From assembly GCA_030603275.1 (NCBI GenBank), contig JAUVYB010000003.1:1-64000 (forward strand): a DNA stretch of 64,000 bases, in the 5' to 3' direction. This document shows positions 9,435 through 20,199 of this stretch, piece by piece; position 1 is the stretch's first letter; each line of letters starts with the position of its first letter. Origin of the DNA: Deltaproteobacteria bacterium (GTDB lineage Bacteria > Chloroflexota > Dehalococcoidia > Dehalococcoidales > BS750m-G39). The notes under the pieces were generated by a model. That model did no database searches and was not told the DNA's origin. It worked only from the letters and a program-made list of their open reading frames with translations. Both the position numbers and the translations under genes were made by a program.

Positions 9435-10367
9435 CTACTGGCTGATAAATATTTCGGCGTTTACGGCGGCGGTGGCGCCATCTCCGGCGGCGGTTATCGC
9501 CTGGCGGGGAGAATGCTGGCGAATATCGCCGGCGGCAAAGATACCGGGTATTTCCGTCTCCATCCGGTCGTTGGTGATGATATAGCCGGCTTTATCCAGG
9601 GGCACGACGCCTTTGAGGAAATCGGTGCCGGGCTTAAGCCCGACGGCGACAAAGACGCCGGCTATATCCAGGGTAGACGGCTTGCCCGTTTTCACCTGGC
9701 GCAGAATCAGCTGCTTGACCGCATCTTTACCATCAATTTTCTCTACCACCGTATCCCAGAGGAATTCTATTCTGGATTGCGCCCGCGCCTTCTCTTCCAT
9801 GATGCGGGTGGCGCGGAGCTGGTTACGGCGGTGTATCACTATCACGTGAGAAGCGAATTTGGCCAGGTGCAGGGCTTCGCTGATGGCGGCATTGCCGCCA
9901 CCCACCACGGCTATCGGCTTTTCCTTGAAGAAGGGAGCGTCGCAGGTGGCGCAGTAAGACACCCCCTTTCCGGTAAGCTCCTTCTCCCCCGGTATGCCCA
10001 GCTTGCCCCGTTCCGAGCCGCTGGCGATAATCACGGCCTTAGCGGTGAAATCGCCCCTGGTGGTCTTGACCACCCTTTTCTCTTTTTTAAGCTCTAACCC
10101 GGTAACCTCGGCGGTAACGATGCTCAGCCCGTATTTAGCCGCCTGCCGTTGCATCAGCTGCCCCAGCTCGGCGCCGGAAACGCCTTCGGCAAAGCCGGGG
10201 TAGTTTTCCACCAGCTCGGCATCGGTTATCCGGCCGCCCACCACCCCCCTCTCTATGAGCAGGCTGTTAAGTCTGGCCCTTGAGGTATAAATGCCGGCAC
10301 TGAGCCCGGCCGGCCCACCACCGATTATTATTACGTCGTATTCTTTTTTAGCTTTGACGGTCATCAC
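9435..10367 (-). CDS. trxB: Thioredoxin-disulfide reductase
   Basis: FAD GGGPAGLSAGIYTSRA; redox motif CATCDAPF. Confidence 0.95.
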   Translation of the reverse strand: MMTVKAKKEYDVIIIGGGPAGLSAGIYTSRARLNSLLIERGVVGGRITDAELVENYPGFAEGVSGAELGQLMQRQAAKYGLSIVTAEVTGLELKKEKRVVKTTRGDFTAKAVIIASGSERGKLGIPGEKELTGKGVSYCATCDAPFFKEKPIAVVGGGNAAISEALHLAKFASHVIVIHRRNQLRATRIMEEKARAQSRIEFLWDTVVEKIDGKDAVKQLILRQVKTGKPSTLDIAGVFVAVGLKPGTDFLKGVVPLDKAGYIITNDRMETEIPGIFAAGDIRQHSPRQAITAAGDGATAAVNAEIFISQ

Positions 10368-10368
10368 T

Positions 10369-10695
10369 TTATTTCAAGACGGCATCCAGGTCTTTCTTTA
10401 GTTCTTCTTTGGGCTTATAGCCCACGATTTGTGAAACCGGCTTGCCCTCTTTGAAGATAATGAGATTGGGTATGGCCATTATATTATATTTGGCGGCGAC
10501 CTTGGCATTCTGGTCAACATCCAGCTTGGTAAAGGTTATCTTGTCGGCGTACTCCTTGGCGAGCTCTTCCAGCACCGGCGCCGCCATGAGGCAGGGTCGG
10601 CACCAGGGCGCCCAGAAATCTACCAGTACCGGTATCTTGGACTCCAGCACTTTTTGCTCAAAGCTGGCGTCATCTACTTCAATTGGTTTGCTCAT
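10369..10695 (-). CDS. trxA: Thioredoxin
   Basis: Thioredoxin fold with active site WCRPC instead of WCGPC. Confidence 0.92.
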   Translation of the reverse strand: MSKPIEVDDASFEQKVLESKIPVLVDFWAPWCRPCLMAAPVLEELAKEYADKITFTKLDVDQNAKVAAKYNIMAIPNLIIFKEGKPVSQIVGYKPKEELKKDLDAVLK

Positions 10696-11701
10696 AGCTT
10701 TCCTCCTTAATTATTCGGCAGATGTCCCGTTCCACCGTCTGTTTGGCCAGGCCGACGGCATTTTTTATCGTCTTGGCCTGGCTGCGGCCGTGGGAGACGA
10801 TAATATTTCCGTTTACCCCCATGAGATAGGCCCCGCCGTATTCGGTATAGTCTATCCTTTTAACCAGGGAGCCCAGGCCTATATCCCGGAGTAACTCCCG
10901 TCCGCGTAAATGATAAGCAGTGGAGAAAATCTGACCGGCTTGTCGCGCTACATTGGCGAGGGTGTCCCCCATTCCCTCGATGGTCTTGAGCACTATGTTG
11001 CCGGTGAAGCCGTCGGTAACGATAACGTTGGCTTTTCCTTTCATTATATCCTGGCCTTCTATATTGCCGATGAAGTTCAGGCCGTTGAGCTTTTTAAGGA
11101 GCTTGTAGGTTTCTTGGGCCAGTCGGTTACCCTTGATTTCCTCTTCGCCGTTGTTGAGCAAGCCGATGCTCGGGGCGCTGATGCCGAGAATATGTTTGGT
11201 ATAGACATTGCCCATCTGGGCGAACTGGACCAGGTTGTGGGGGCGGCAGTTGGCGTTGGCACCGGCGTCAATAAGTAGAGCGGGAGTGGGGGGGCTGAGA
11301 TTAAGAAAACTGCTCAGGGCGGGGCGGTCGATGCCCTTTATCTTGCCCAGATTGAGCAGGCCGGCGCATAGTACGGCGCCGGTGTTACCGGCGGAAATGA
11401 AGGCGGAAGCGGCGCCATCCCGCACCATGTTAATGCCGACAACTATCGGGGAGTTTGGCTTGCTTCTGATTGCCTTCAACGGGGGCTCATTGCAGGCAAT
11501 AACCTCCGGGGCGTCGATGATTTTAATATTCAGTTTATTCATGTAGTGGCCGGCCAGCATGTGCAGTATTGACTTATTGCCCACCAGGGCAATGTTAACA
11601 TCATACTCCTGAGCCGCTTTTATGGCTCCTTTGACTATTTCCCTCGGGGCGTGCTCGCCTCCGGCGGCATCAATGGCGATTGTCATCTTTTTGTCATTCA
11701 T
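10679..11701 (-). CDS. plsX: Phosphate acyltransferase PlsX
   Basis: IAIDAAGGEHAPREIVKGA; FISAGNTGAVL; GFTGNIVLKT. Confidence 0.94.
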   Translation of the reverse strand: MNDKKMTIAIDAAGGEHAPREIVKGAIKAAQEYDVNIALVGNKSILHMLAGHYMNKLNIKIIDAPEVIACNEPPLKAIRSKPNSPIVVGINMVRDGAASAFISAGNTGAVLCAGLLNLGKIKGIDRPALSSFLNLSPPTPALLIDAGANANCRPHNLVQFAQMGNVYTKHILGISAPSIGLLNNGEEEIKGNRLAQETYKLLKKLNGLNFIGNIEGQDIMKGKANVIVTDGFTGNIVLKTIEGMGDTLANVARQAGQIFSTAYHLRGRELLRDIGLGSLVKRIDYTEYGGAYLMGVNGNIIVSHGRSQAKTIKNAVGLAKQTVERDICRIIKEESYEQTN

Positions 11702-11711
11702 AATTCTTTAG

Positions 11712-12671
11712 TTACTCGGCTCTCTCCCACATGTCACAGCGGCCTCCCCACCGGGCCAGAGCCTTCCCGTTGATGGAAAGCTGGGCTATTTCACACAGGT
11801 TGGGGCAGGCTTTGCATTCAAACGAGGAGGTGCGGTATTTTATCTCGCTTATGCCGAATCCCTTAAACTGGCTTTCCTGCTGGGTGGCGCTCATCTCCTC
11901 ATGCACCAGCAGGGCGGCGCCTATCGCTCCCATCACCTCGTGGTGGGGGGGGACAATTACCTCGGTATCAAGCTCTTCCCGCAGTGCCTTGACTATGCCC
12001 TGGTTGAAGGCGACTCCTCCCTGGAATATTACCGGCGGTTGAATATCCTTGCCCAGCCCCACATTGTTAAGGTAGTTACGCACCAGCGCCTGGCAGAGAC
12101 CGTAGAGAATATCCTCGGTGCGGTGCCCCATCTGCTGTTTGTGTATCATATCAGATTCGGCAAAGACGGTACACCGTCCGGCGATGCGCACCGGCGTGGT
12201 GCTCTCCAGAGAGCGCTGGCTGAACTGCTCGATGTTCATATTGAGGCGCAGCGCCTGGTGGTCGAGGAAGCTGCCGGTGCCGGCGGCACAGACGGTATTC
12301 ATGCCGAAGTCGGTTACTATCCCGTCCCGGATGAGGATAATCTTGCTGTCCTGCCCCCCGATTTCAACAACGGTTTGCGCCTGGGGGAAGTAGTGCAGAG
12401 CGCCTACGGCGTGGCTGGTAATCTCGTTCTTGACCAGGTCGGCCCCGACGATAACCCCGGCCAGGTAGCGGGCGCTGCCGGTGGTAGCCACACCACAGAT
12501 ATTCACCTCTTTGGGCAGCTGTTTCTTAACCTCTTTTAAGCCCTCCTGAACCATCTCTATGGGCTTACCCTGCGTCGGCAGGTAAAGGTGAAAGACCAGC
12601 TTATCTTTACTGTCCAGCACGGCGAACTTGGTGGTCACCGAGCCGACGTCAATACCCAGATAGGTTTCCAT
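11712..12671 (-). CDS. Acyl-CoA dehydratase activase (HgdC/BadF-BadG-type ATPase)
   Basis: GIDVGSVTTKFAVLD; EIGGQDSKII; CAAGTGSFLDHQA; C-terminal cysteines CKACPNLCEI. Confidence 0.92.
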   Translation of the reverse strand: METYLGIDVGSVTTKFAVLDSKDKLVFHLYLPTQGKPIEMVQEGLKEVKKQLPKEVNICGVATTGSARYLAGVIVGADLVKNEITSHAVGALHYFPQAQTVVEIGGQDSKIILIRDGIVTDFGMNTVCAAGTGSFLDHQALRLNMNIEQFSQRSLESTTPVRIAGRCTVFAESDMIHKQQMGHRTEDILYGLCQALVRNYLNNVGLGKDIQPPVIFQGGVAFNQGIVKALREELDTEVIVPPHHEVMGAIGAALLVHEEMSATQQESQFKGFGISEIKYRTSSFECKACPNLCEIAQLSINGKALARWGGRCDMWERAE

Positions 12672-12694
12672 AGATTCTCCTCAGTTTGTTTTCC

Positions 12695-12880
12695 CCACCC
12701 CATTTTATATCTTTTCCCACCCGCCGCCCTTATGGAAGGGCTAAAGCCCTTTTTACCCCACCCCTGTTAAGGAGTTGATAGAGGTCTAACCTCTATAGGG
12801 TGGGAAGGTGGGAAGTAAAACACACTCTAAAAATCCCTCTAGAACTCCCTATTTTGAGCCTCACCCCTCTGCTTCCCGTT
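12695..12880 (+). repeat. Intergenic modular repeat copy
   Basis: cccacccg..aagggctaaagcccttt..gaggtctaacctctat..gggtgggaaggtgggaagtaaaacac; near-identical block near 31455-31600. Confidence 0.8.
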
Positions 12881-12886
12881 ACTCTT

Positions 12887-13969
12887 TTAAACCTTAACTC
12901 TGGCCCGCCGGCGGTGCTTGAGCAGATCAACGAAGGCTTCCAGCCTGGTCAGCATTCCCGGCTTGCCCAGCTGCTCATCGCAGAGTATGGTCAGCACCGG
13001 GATATTCTCCTTGGTCGATGGCATGATATTCTGGGCTACTATCTCCGGCATACAGGTAAACGGCGCCAGGTGTACCAGCCCGTCATAATCTTTGGCGTGG
13101 AGCACCTTCTCCCCCACCGATTCCCAGCCCTCGCCACCGATATCCCGCTTTAGATAGGGCATAGCCGCCTTATGGAGCCGGTCCTTCTCATTCACGCCCA
13201 GCGGGTTAAGGAACAGGCTGAATTTAGTCCACTCTGAGGTAAATATACTCCTTCTAACCTCCACCCCCAGCCGGCCCAGCTCCTTCTCCACATCCATATT
13301 GGAGAAAGGCTCCAGCAATACATAAAACTCACCGATTATACCCACCACCAGCGGCTCAGCGCTCTCGTCCCTCTCTGCCAGGCTTAGCTGTTCCAGATAA
13401 TCCTTCTGCACCCGCTTCAGGCTCTTGTAATCATCGGCCTGCTCGGTAGCGCTGACCGCCTGGGCGAATAGTTGATTGGCGGTTCCCTTTATTCGCTCCA
13501 CGGGTCTTACCTTCTGCACCGCCCGTTCTATAGTGTCCAGGACGTTCAGCTTGGCCAGCCCGAAGCGGAAGGCTGAGATAATCTTAAACCAGGAGGCATT
13601 GTTTGACAAGCGCTTGATAGCTTCCAGCAGGCCGAGCAGTTTTCGCTGGGAGACCCCCACGGAGATTATCTCGGCGTCATAGCCCAGGCTGTGGAGCACC
13701 TGCTCCTGTGTCTTGGCGTAATAACCCAGCCGGCAGATACCGGAGCCGGCGGGCATGAGCATGGTATCGGCGCCGAGCTCGGCGGCTTCAATCAGGTTGC
13801 CCAGGGTTAGCTTAAAGGGGATACACATCCCTTCCGGCGAATACCTTACCCCCAGCGAAAGGGTGCGCCGGTTATTGACCGGCGGTATGACGAAGTCCAG
13901 CTCCAGTCTCTCCAGCAGGGCCCTGAGCGGTATATGGAGGTTTCCCATATGGGGCACGCCTATACGCAT
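12887..13969 (-). CDS. 2-hydroxyacyl-CoA dehydratase-related protein (HgdB/DUF2229-like)
   Basis: Family-like FTCMPEIVAQNIMPS, GSGICRLGYYA, PVLTILCDEQLGKPGMLTRLEAFVDLL. Confidence 0.8.
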   Translation of the reverse strand: MRIGVPHMGNLHIPLRALLERLELDFVIPPVNNRRTLSLGVRYSPEGMCIPFKLTLGNLIEAAELGADTMLMPAGSGICRLGYYAKTQEQVLHSLGYDAEIISVGVSQRKLLGLLEAIKRLSNNASWFKIISAFRFGLAKLNVLDTIERAVQKVRPVERIKGTANQLFAQAVSATEQADDYKSLKRVQKDYLEQLSLAERDESAEPLVVGIIGEFYVLLEPFSNMDVEKELGRLGVEVRRSIFTSEWTKFSLFLNPLGVNEKDRLHKAAMPYLKRDIGGEGWESVGEKVLHAKDYDGLVHLAPFTCMPEIVAQNIMPSTKENIPVLTILCDEQLGKPGMLTRLEAFVDLLKHRRRARVKV

Positions 13970-14940
13970 ACTTCAGCCCCTCTCCGCTTCTTTCTCTGTA
14001 TCATGTCCAGGAAGGCTTCCAGACGGGTAACCACGCCGGCTTCGGCGGAATGCTCTTCTAAAGTCAGGCTCATGAACGGCGTCGTCTTCAGCCTGATGGC
14101 CTGCCGCTGTACCATGTCCATCATCAGTGAATCGGGCCCGCAGCCGAAAGCTATCACCCCTATAGCCCCCTCCACCCCGCTTTCCAGGTAATGTCCCCCG
14201 CTTCCCACCACCTCTTCCTCGTATGTCCAGTAGGGCTGGCCGGTCAGCCTGGTTATGGCTGTTTCCAGCTGCTCGGCGGTGAGCATCTCCGGCGTCAGTA
14301 CCCTGTAGCCGGCCTGCTCCAGGCGGTGGGTGAGGCGGTGGTTTATCAGCTCGTCATAGAGCAGGTAGGGGTGCCCGACCAGGGCAATGGAGGCCTGATT
14401 TGGGGTGGAATGCTTTTCTGCAGTCACCCCGGCTATCGCCTGTGGAGGGGCCAGGCTCTCGTTTACCATCAGCTCTTTATATTCACGGTGAGCCTGCCAG
14501 GCCGCCAGCGCCGCTTTTCTCACCTTTAACGGGCTCCGGCTAAGGTGCCGCCCCAGCACGTAGATAGCCTGGTACAGCCGGCGCTTCCCCTTGTTAATAT
14601 CTATATCTATATCCAGTATGGGAGGGCATTCGGGGATGACGGCCCGGGTCATATCGGGCAGGCCGAGAAATTTAGAGCAGTTATAAATCTTGCTTTTGAC
14701 GCTGCGCAGGGCGGGAATAAATATATAGTCGCACTTATCTACCAGGGCCAGCACATGCCCGCAAAAAATCTTTACCGGCAGGCAGGTATCGGCCACCACC
14801 CGCGATGAGCCTGCTGAGAGTGTCGCCTGGGTGGTCGGTGGCGAGACCACCACCTCCGCCCCCAGCTCCTCGAAAAATGTCTTCCACATGGGGTAATACT
14901 GATAGTAGAGCAGGGCTCTGGGGATACCGACCTTAACCAT
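13960..14940 (-). CDS. Acyl-CoA dehydratase activase-associated protein (DUF2229-like)
   Basis: VGIPRALLYYQYYPMWKTFFEELGAEVVVSPPTTQATL; DTCLPVKIFCGHVLAL; GFGCGPDSLMMDMV. Confidence 0.83.
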   Translation of the reverse strand: MVKVGIPRALLYYQYYPMWKTFFEELGAEVVVSPPTTQATLSAGSSRVVADTCLPVKIFCGHVLALVDKCDYIFIPALRSVKSKIYNCSKFLGLPDMTRAVIPECPPILDIDIDINKGKRRLYQAIYVLGRHLSRSPLKVRKAALAAWQAHREYKELMVNESLAPPQAIAGVTAEKHSTPNQASIALVGHPYLLYDELINHRLTHRLEQAGYRVLTPEMLTAEQLETAITRLTGQPYWTYEEEVVGSGGHYLESGVEGAIGVIAFGCGPDSLMMDMVQRQAIRLKTTPFMSLTLEEHSAEAGVVTRLEAFLDMIQRKKRRGAEVCV

Positions 14941-16108
14941 TTTTCTTGCCGAACTCCCGTTTGACCCAGGCTAACGTTTCCGGGCTGGCTACCAGGTCGA
15001 CTATGGTCATCGCCATAGCTTTAGCGGCATCGAGCATCCCCTCGATGCCTGCGTCGGAGCAGGCCGCCAGAGCGAACTCCGGAGAGTGGTTGCCCACTTC
15101 CGGAGAGACTATGGCGACACCGGGGTGAATACCGGGCACTATTTGGCTGACATTACCCATATCGGTGCTGCCGAAAGCCCTGTCCGGGTCGGAGAGCGGC
15201 ATCTTGCGCCCCAGGGACTGCATATTTTGCTTAAATAATTTGGCCAGGGTCAGGTTATTGCGCATGGGCGCGTAGCGCGTCTTTCCCCAGCGGTATTCCA
15301 GGCGGGCGCCGGTGGCGGTGGCACCGCCGACAAAGCAATCCAGCACCCTCTCTTTAAGCTCGTCCAGATAGGCGTCATCCTCGGCGCGCACCAGAAAGTT
15401 ACCGGCGCTGTGGGCCGGCACAACGTTAGCCGCATCCCCGCCGTCGGTGATAATACCGTGTATGCGTGCCTTGTCCTTGATGTGCTGCCTCAGGGAGTTA
15501 ATAGCGGCAAAGGACAGGAGCATGGCCTCCAGGGCGTTGATACCGGCTTCGGGGTGTCCGGCGGCGTGGGCCGCCCGGCCAAAAAACTCCACTTCCAGAG
15601 CGATGCAGGCCAGAGCCGGGGTAACGGCTCCATTATGCGAGCCGGGGTGCACCATCATGGCCGCATCAACGCTATCAAAGGCTCCCCGCTCTGCCATTAT
15701 CACCTTGCCACCATAGAGCTCCTCGGCCGGCGTGCCGATAACCTGGACGCTCCCGCCAAAGCGGTCGATGGCCGCTTTAGCGGCGACGGCGGCGCCAACG
15801 GAGCCGCCGGCTATCAGGTTATGACCGCAGGCGTGTCCCAGGTGGGGCAGGGCGTCGTACTCCGCCACCAGGGCAATGGCCGGTTTCCCCTCCCCGTAGC
15901 TTGCCCGGAAAGCGGTATCCAGCTCACAGATGCCCCGCTCTACGGCAAAGCCGTTTTTGTCCAGGTACCGGGTGAGCCAGGCGGCTGCCTTAACCTCCTG
16001 AAAGCCGAGCTCTGGGTTGGAGTGGATTTTAAGGCTCAAATTCCGTAGCTGCTGGCGTTGCGCCTCAACTTTGGCTATTACTGAGGCCTTTAATTCGGCT
16101 GTACCCAC
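14933..16108 (-). CDS. M20 family metallopeptidase / amidohydrolase
   Basis: HSNPELGFQE; EYDALPHLGHACGHNL; ADDAYLDELK; STDMGNVS. Confidence 0.92.
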   Translation of the reverse strand: MGTAELKASVIAKVEAQRQQLRNLSLKIHSNPELGFQEVKAAAWLTRYLDKNGFAVERGICELDTAFRASYGEGKPAIALVAEYDALPHLGHACGHNLIAGGSVGAAVAAKAAIDRFGGSVQVIGTPAEELYGGKVIMAERGAFDSVDAAMMVHPGSHNGAVTPALACIALEVEFFGRAAHAAGHPEAGINALEAMLLSFAAINSLRQHIKDKARIHGIITDGGDAANVVPAHSAGNFLVRAEDDAYLDELKERVLDCFVGGATATGARLEYRWGKTRYAPMRNNLTLAKLFKQNMQSLGRKMPLSDPDRAFGSTDMGNVSQIVPGIHPGVAIVSPEVGNHSPEFALAACSDAGIEGMLDAAKAMAMTIVDLVASPETLAWVKREFGKKNG

Positions 16109-16223
16109 GCCTTATTATAGCCCAGCGCCAGTATAATTTCTAGCGCATCAAGGTTTGCGCCCGTTCAGATTTTGCCCCCTCTTAAACATCCCATCACAAG
16201 GTATTGCATCCACCACCGACTTG

Positions 16224-16250
16224 TGATATACTCGTAATGGTATACCATCT
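16224..16250 (+). promoter_or_regulatory. Candidate sigma70 promoter upstream of nusA
   Basis: TTGCAT-(ccaccaccgacttgtga, 17 bp)-TATACT read directly; coordinates approximate. Confidence 0.5.
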
Positions 16251-16269
16251 AGATATAAAGTGACTTGTT

Positions 16270-16294
16270 AAGTGGGTGAGATTCCCACTTTTTT
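16270..16294 (+). terminator. Intrinsic terminator/attenuator hairpin in the nusA 5' leader
   Basis: AAGTGGG-tgagatt-CCCACTT followed by TTTTGTTG, about 40 bp before the nusA ATG. Confidence 0.7.
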
Positions 16295-16333
16295 GTTGCA
16301 GCGAAATAATAATATTGGAGGTTTTAACCTCGG

Positions 16334-17770
16334 ATGAAGAGTGAGTTTGTGCTGGCTCTAACTCAGCTCGCCGCGGAGAAGAACCTGCCCAAAGAGGTGG
16401 TTATCTCAGCGGTAGAGACGGCGCTGGTATCGGCCTATCGCAAGGATAGCTTTGCCCCTAACCAGGAGATTTCGGTCAAGATTGACCCCATTACGGGTAA
16501 GGTCAGGGTGTGGGTGGAGAAGACCGTCGTCGAGAAGCCGGAAGATATCAGTAGAGAGATATCGCTGGCCGAGGCGAAAAAGATTAACCCGGATGCCGAA
16601 CTTGACGGTACTGTTGAGGTAGAGGCCACGCCGCGCAATGCCGGGCGCATTGCCGCGCAGACAGCCAAGCAGGTTATTCTCCAGCGCCTTCACGAGGCAG
16701 AGCACAGCGCCATATTTGAGGAGTATGCGGGCAAAGAAGGCGATATTGTCAACGGGCTGGTGCAGCGCATCGAGTCCCGGCAGGTCTTTATTGATTTGGG
16801 CAGGACCGAGGCGGTGCTCCCCGCTTCCGAGCAGGTGCGCAACGAAAGGTATCGTATCGGTCAACGGCTCAAGGTTTATCTGCTTGAGGTAGTCCGCACC
16901 GCCAGAGGTCCCCAGGTGGTAGTATCCCGTTCCCACCCCGATTTTCTGCGCCGCCTTTTTGAGCTGGAAGTCCCCGAGGTGCTTAATGGGACGGTGGAGT
17001 TAAAGGCGGTCGCCCGCGAGGCTGGCTACCGCAGTAAGGTAGCCGTAGCCACCGGTCAGGAGGGTATTGACCCGGTTGGCTGTTGCGTTGGCCTGCGGGG
17101 TATCCGGATACAGAACATTATGAGGGAGCTCAATAGCGAGAAACTGGACGTGGTTTCCTGGAGTCAGGACACCTCGGTATTTGTTGCCAATGCCCTCAGC
17201 CCGGCTCAGGTATTGAGTGTAGAGCTGGATGAGGAAGAGGGGATAGCTACCGTGGTTGTCCCAGACAGGCAGCTCTCCTTAGCTATTGGCAAAGAGGGGC
17301 AGAATGCCAGATTAGCCGCCAAGCTCACCGGCTGGCGGATTGATATTAAGAGCGCTTCAATTGCTGAGGCGGAAAAGCTGGCTAAAACCAAGCTTCTAAC
17401 CGAGGTAGCCGAGGTCACCGAGGAGACCATAGTCAGCGAGGAGCTTCCCACAGAACTGCCGGTTATTGACGAGCCGGCGTTAGCCCCAGAAAAGGCCGAA
17501 GCTGAGGTTGAGGCCGAGGCTGAACCGGTTACCGCCGAGACTGAGTTGGTGGCTCCGGAGACTGTCTTGAAACCGCCGGTAGGGGTAAAGGCGGGAGCGA
17601 AAGCCCCCAAGCTTCGTTTTGCTGAGGAGGTTTTACAACGCGCGCCAACCAAGCCGGTAGCTCAAACGAGGCGGAAAAAGAAGGACACCCGTGAGCACGG
17701 TGAGGATGGTGTTAAGCTTAAGAAACGGCGCCAGAAGGCGGAAATCTTTGACGAAGAAGAGGAGTACTAA
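16334..17770 (+). CDS. nusA: Transcription termination/antitermination factor NusA with acidic low-complexity C-terminal region
   Basis: NusA N-terminus, S1 and KH domains ([45 protein letters not shown]). Confidence 0.95.
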   Translation: MKSEFVLALTQLAAEKNLPKEVVISAVETALVSAYRKDSFAPNQEISVKIDPITGKVRVWVEKTVVEKPEDISREISLAEAKKINPDAELDGTVEVEATPRNAGRIAAQTAKQVILQRLHEAEHSAIFEEYAGKEGDIVNGLVQRIESRQVFIDLGRTEAVLPASEQVRNERYRIGQRLKVYLLEVVRTARGPQVVVSRSHPDFLRRLFELEVPEVLNGTVELKAVAREAGYRSKVAVATGQEGIDPVGCCVGLRGIRIQNIMRELNSEKLDVVSWSQDTSVFVANALSPAQVLSVELDEEEGIATVVVPDRQLSLAIGKEGQNARLAAKLTGWRIDIKSASIAEAEKLAKTKLLTEVAEVTEETIVSEELPTELPVIDEPALAPEKAEAEVEAEAEPVTAETELVAPETVLKPPVGVKAGAKAPKLRFAEEVLQRAPTKPVAQTRRKKKDTREHGEDGVKLKKRRQKAEIFDEEEEY

Positions 17771-18044
17771 TCCGGCTCCGGCTAAGCACATACCCCAGCG
17801 GACCTGTGTGGCCTGCGGTGGGGTGAGACCCAAGCGGGAACTGGTCCGTCTGGTTAGAGTTTCCGGTGGCGGTGTGGAGGTTGACCCCGCTGGCAGAAAG
17901 GTGGGGCGCGGTGCCTACCTGTGTCCGACGCCGGATTGCTGGCAGGCCGGGCTTAAAAAAGGACGGCTGGAGTACGTCCTGCGTACCACACTTACCGAGG
18001 ATAATCGGCAGCAGCTTGTTAGGTACGGAAAAGAGCTGGGATAA
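17691..18044 (+). CDS. YlxR (DUF448) RNA-binding protein; true start probably internal (for example TTG at 17748)
   Basis: [20 protein letters not shown]...[16 protein letters not shown]. Confidence 0.88.
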   Translation: MSTVRMVLSLRNGARRRKSLTKKRSTNPAPAKHIPQRTCVACGGVRPKRELVRLVRVSGGGVEVDPAGRKVGRGAYLCPTPDCWQAGLKKGRLEYVLRTTLTEDNRQQLVRYGKELG

Positions 18045-18055
18045 GGAGCGATTTA

Positions 18056-19813
18056 TTGGTTAAGGTGAGTAAGCCTGCAGAGGATAAGGCAAACGTAATC
18101 GAGGTTCCTCACTCGGTGTCGGTGAGGCAGCTGGCCGACCTTATGCAGGTCAGCGCCATAGATATCATCAAACAGCTGATGAGGAGCGGCATTTTTGCCA
18201 ACATCAATCAGGTCATCGACTACGAGGCCGCCGCCAAGGTGATAGCTGCCCTGGGCTCTGAATCCCAGCTCAAGCCTTTAGTCGCCACTGGCGGTACCAA
18301 GAGATACCGCCCTCAGGAGGAGGAACTCGGCGCTCTCAAACTGCGTCCGCCGGTGGTTACCATTATGGGGCATGTCGACCACGGCAAGACCAAGCTCCTG
18401 GATGCTATCCGCCAGACCAATGTAGTGGATACCGAGGCTGGGGGTATCACCCAGCATATTGGCGCCTATCAGGTAGAGGTCAACGGGCAGAAGCTTACCT
18501 TCCTGGATACACCTGGCCATGAGGCTTTTACCGCCATGCGGGCTCGCGGTGCCCAGGTAACCGATATCACCATTCTGGTGGTGGCGGCTGATGATGGGGT
18601 AATGCCCCAGACCCTTGAAGCTATTGACCATGCCCGGGCTGCCGGAGTGCCCATCGTGGTGGCCATTAATAAGATTGATAAGGCCGATGCCAATCCTGAT
18701 CTGGCCAAACAGCAACTGGCTGACGCCGGTCTGGTTATTGAGGAGTGGGGTGGTGAAGTGGTCTGCGTGGCTATTTCAGCCAAAGAAAAGAAAGGCATCG
18801 ATGAACTGCTGGAAAACCTGCTGGTAGTCGCGGAGATGGAAGAGCTCATGGCCAACCCCTCCCGCCCGGCGGTGGGGGTGGTGGTTGAGGCCGAGATGGA
18901 TAAGAGCAAGGGGCCTCTGGCTACGGTGCTCATTCAGACCGGGACCTTGAAGGTCGGCGATACGGTGGTGGTCGGCGGTACCTGGGGCCGGGTAAGGGCC
19001 ATGTTCAATGATTTGAGCAAGCGGGTGCGGAAAGCCGAACCATCCACGCCGGTAGAGATTATGGGTCTGGACAGCCTGCCTCAGGTGGGAGATATCCTTA
19101 ACGTGGTAGCCAGCGAACAACAGGCGCGGGCGCTTATACAGAAACACCAGCAGGAGAAACACCCCGGGGCGGTGAGTCTGGACAACCTATATGACCAGAT
19201 AAGCGCCGGTCAGGTAAAAGAGCTTGATGTCGTTCTCAAGGTTGATGTTCAGGGCAGCTTAGAGCCGATAACCGTCTCCCTGGAGCGGCTGGCCATAGAG
19301 CAGGTCCAGGTCAGGATTATCCACAGCGGCAGCGGCAATATTACCGAGAGCGATGTTATGCTGGCCATTGCTTCTAGAGGGCTTATTATTGGCTTCGGCA
19401 CCGGTGTTGAAGCCGGGGCGCGGCGGATGGCTGATGCTGAAGGTGTTGATATCCGCCTCTATGACGTGATTTACAACCTGGTGGATGACGTTGATAAGGC
19501 GCTCAAGGGTTTATTAGAGCCCCATTATGTCGATGTTATTGAGGCCAGGGCTGAGATAAGGGCGGTTTTCTCCAGCAAGAAGAAGAAGATAGCCGGTCTT
19601 ATGGTTACCGAGGGTAAGATAAGCCGCGGTGCCTCAGTCAGGGTGCGGCGTGGAGACAAGTTATTGCTAGAATCAACTATTGACAGCCTCAGGCGTTTCA
19701 AGGACGATGTTACCGAAGTAGCCGCAGGCTACGAGTGCGGGGTAGGCATCAAGGACTTTGGCGAATTTGAAGTTGGTGATACCCTGGAGTTTTTCCGTAA
19801 AGAGAAAGCCTAG
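18056..19813 (+). CDS. infB: Translation initiation factor IF-2
   Basis: [31 protein letters not shown]; short N-terminal region. Confidence 0.97.
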   Translation: MVKVSKPAEDKANVIEVPHSVSVRQLADLMQVSAIDIIKQLMRSGIFANINQVIDYEAAAKVIAALGSESQLKPLVATGGTKRYRPQEEELGALKLRPPVVTIMGHVDHGKTKLLDAIRQTNVVDTEAGGITQHIGAYQVEVNGQKLTFLDTPGHEAFTAMRARGAQVTDITILVVAADDGVMPQTLEAIDHARAAGVPIVVAINKIDKADANPDLAKQQLADAGLVIEEWGGEVVCVAISAKEKKGIDELLENLLVVAEMEELMANPSRPAVGVVVEAEMDKSKGPLATVLIQTGTLKVGDTVVVGGTWGRVRAMFNDLSKRVRKAEPSTPVEIMGLDSLPQVGDILNVVASEQQARALIQKHQQEKHPGAVSLDNLYDQISAGQVKELDVVLKVDVQGSLEPITVSLERLAIEQVQVRIIHSGSGNITESDVMLAIASRGLIIGFGTGVEAGARRMADAEGVDIRLYDVIYNLVDDVDKALKGLLEPHYVDVIEARAEIRAVFSSKKKKIAGLMVTEGKISRGASVRVRRGDKLLLESTIDSLRRFKDDVTEVAAGYECGVGIKDFGEFEVGDTLEFFRKEKA

Positions 19814-19830
19814 GCTAAGGGACTAAGGAT

Positions 19831-20199
19831 ATGTCGCATCGCATCGAGCGGGTAAGTAGCCTCATGCGCCAAGAGATTAGCGGATTGCTGCAGCGCCAGG
19901 TCAAAGACCCCCGAATCAGCAAGTTTGTAGCTGTGACCGAAGTTTCCATCTCCGTTGACATGAAGTACGCCAAGGTATTCGTCAGCTGCATGGGCAGCGA
20001 AGAGGAAAAAAAGACGATGCTTAAGGGGCTTGGGGCTGCCTCTAACTTCCTGCGCAACCAGCTGTCTAAGCGCTTGCACCTGCGCCGTATCCCCGAGCTT
20101 AGATTTGAGTGGGATGATTCTATCGAACGGGGAGATCACCTGCTGCAGCTGTTAGATAAAATCAGCGCCGAGCACCCCCCGGAAGAGTCCAGTGACTAG
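19831..20199 (+). CDS. rbfA: Ribosome-binding factor A
   Basis: RIERVSSLMRQEISGLLQRQVKDPRI; RIPELRFEWDDSIERGDHL. Confidence 0.93.
   Translation: MSHRIERVSSLMRQEISGLLQRQVKDPRISKFVAVTEVSISVDMKYAKVFVSCMGSEEEKKTMLKGLGAASNFLRNQLSKRLHLRRIPELRFEWDDSIERGDHLLQLLDKISAEHPPEESSD

Noticed and set aside
10369-10695. Thioredoxin WCRPC active site as a novel enzyme
   Set aside because: Single-residue variation of the CxxC motif; the rest is an ordinary thioredoxin beside trxB.
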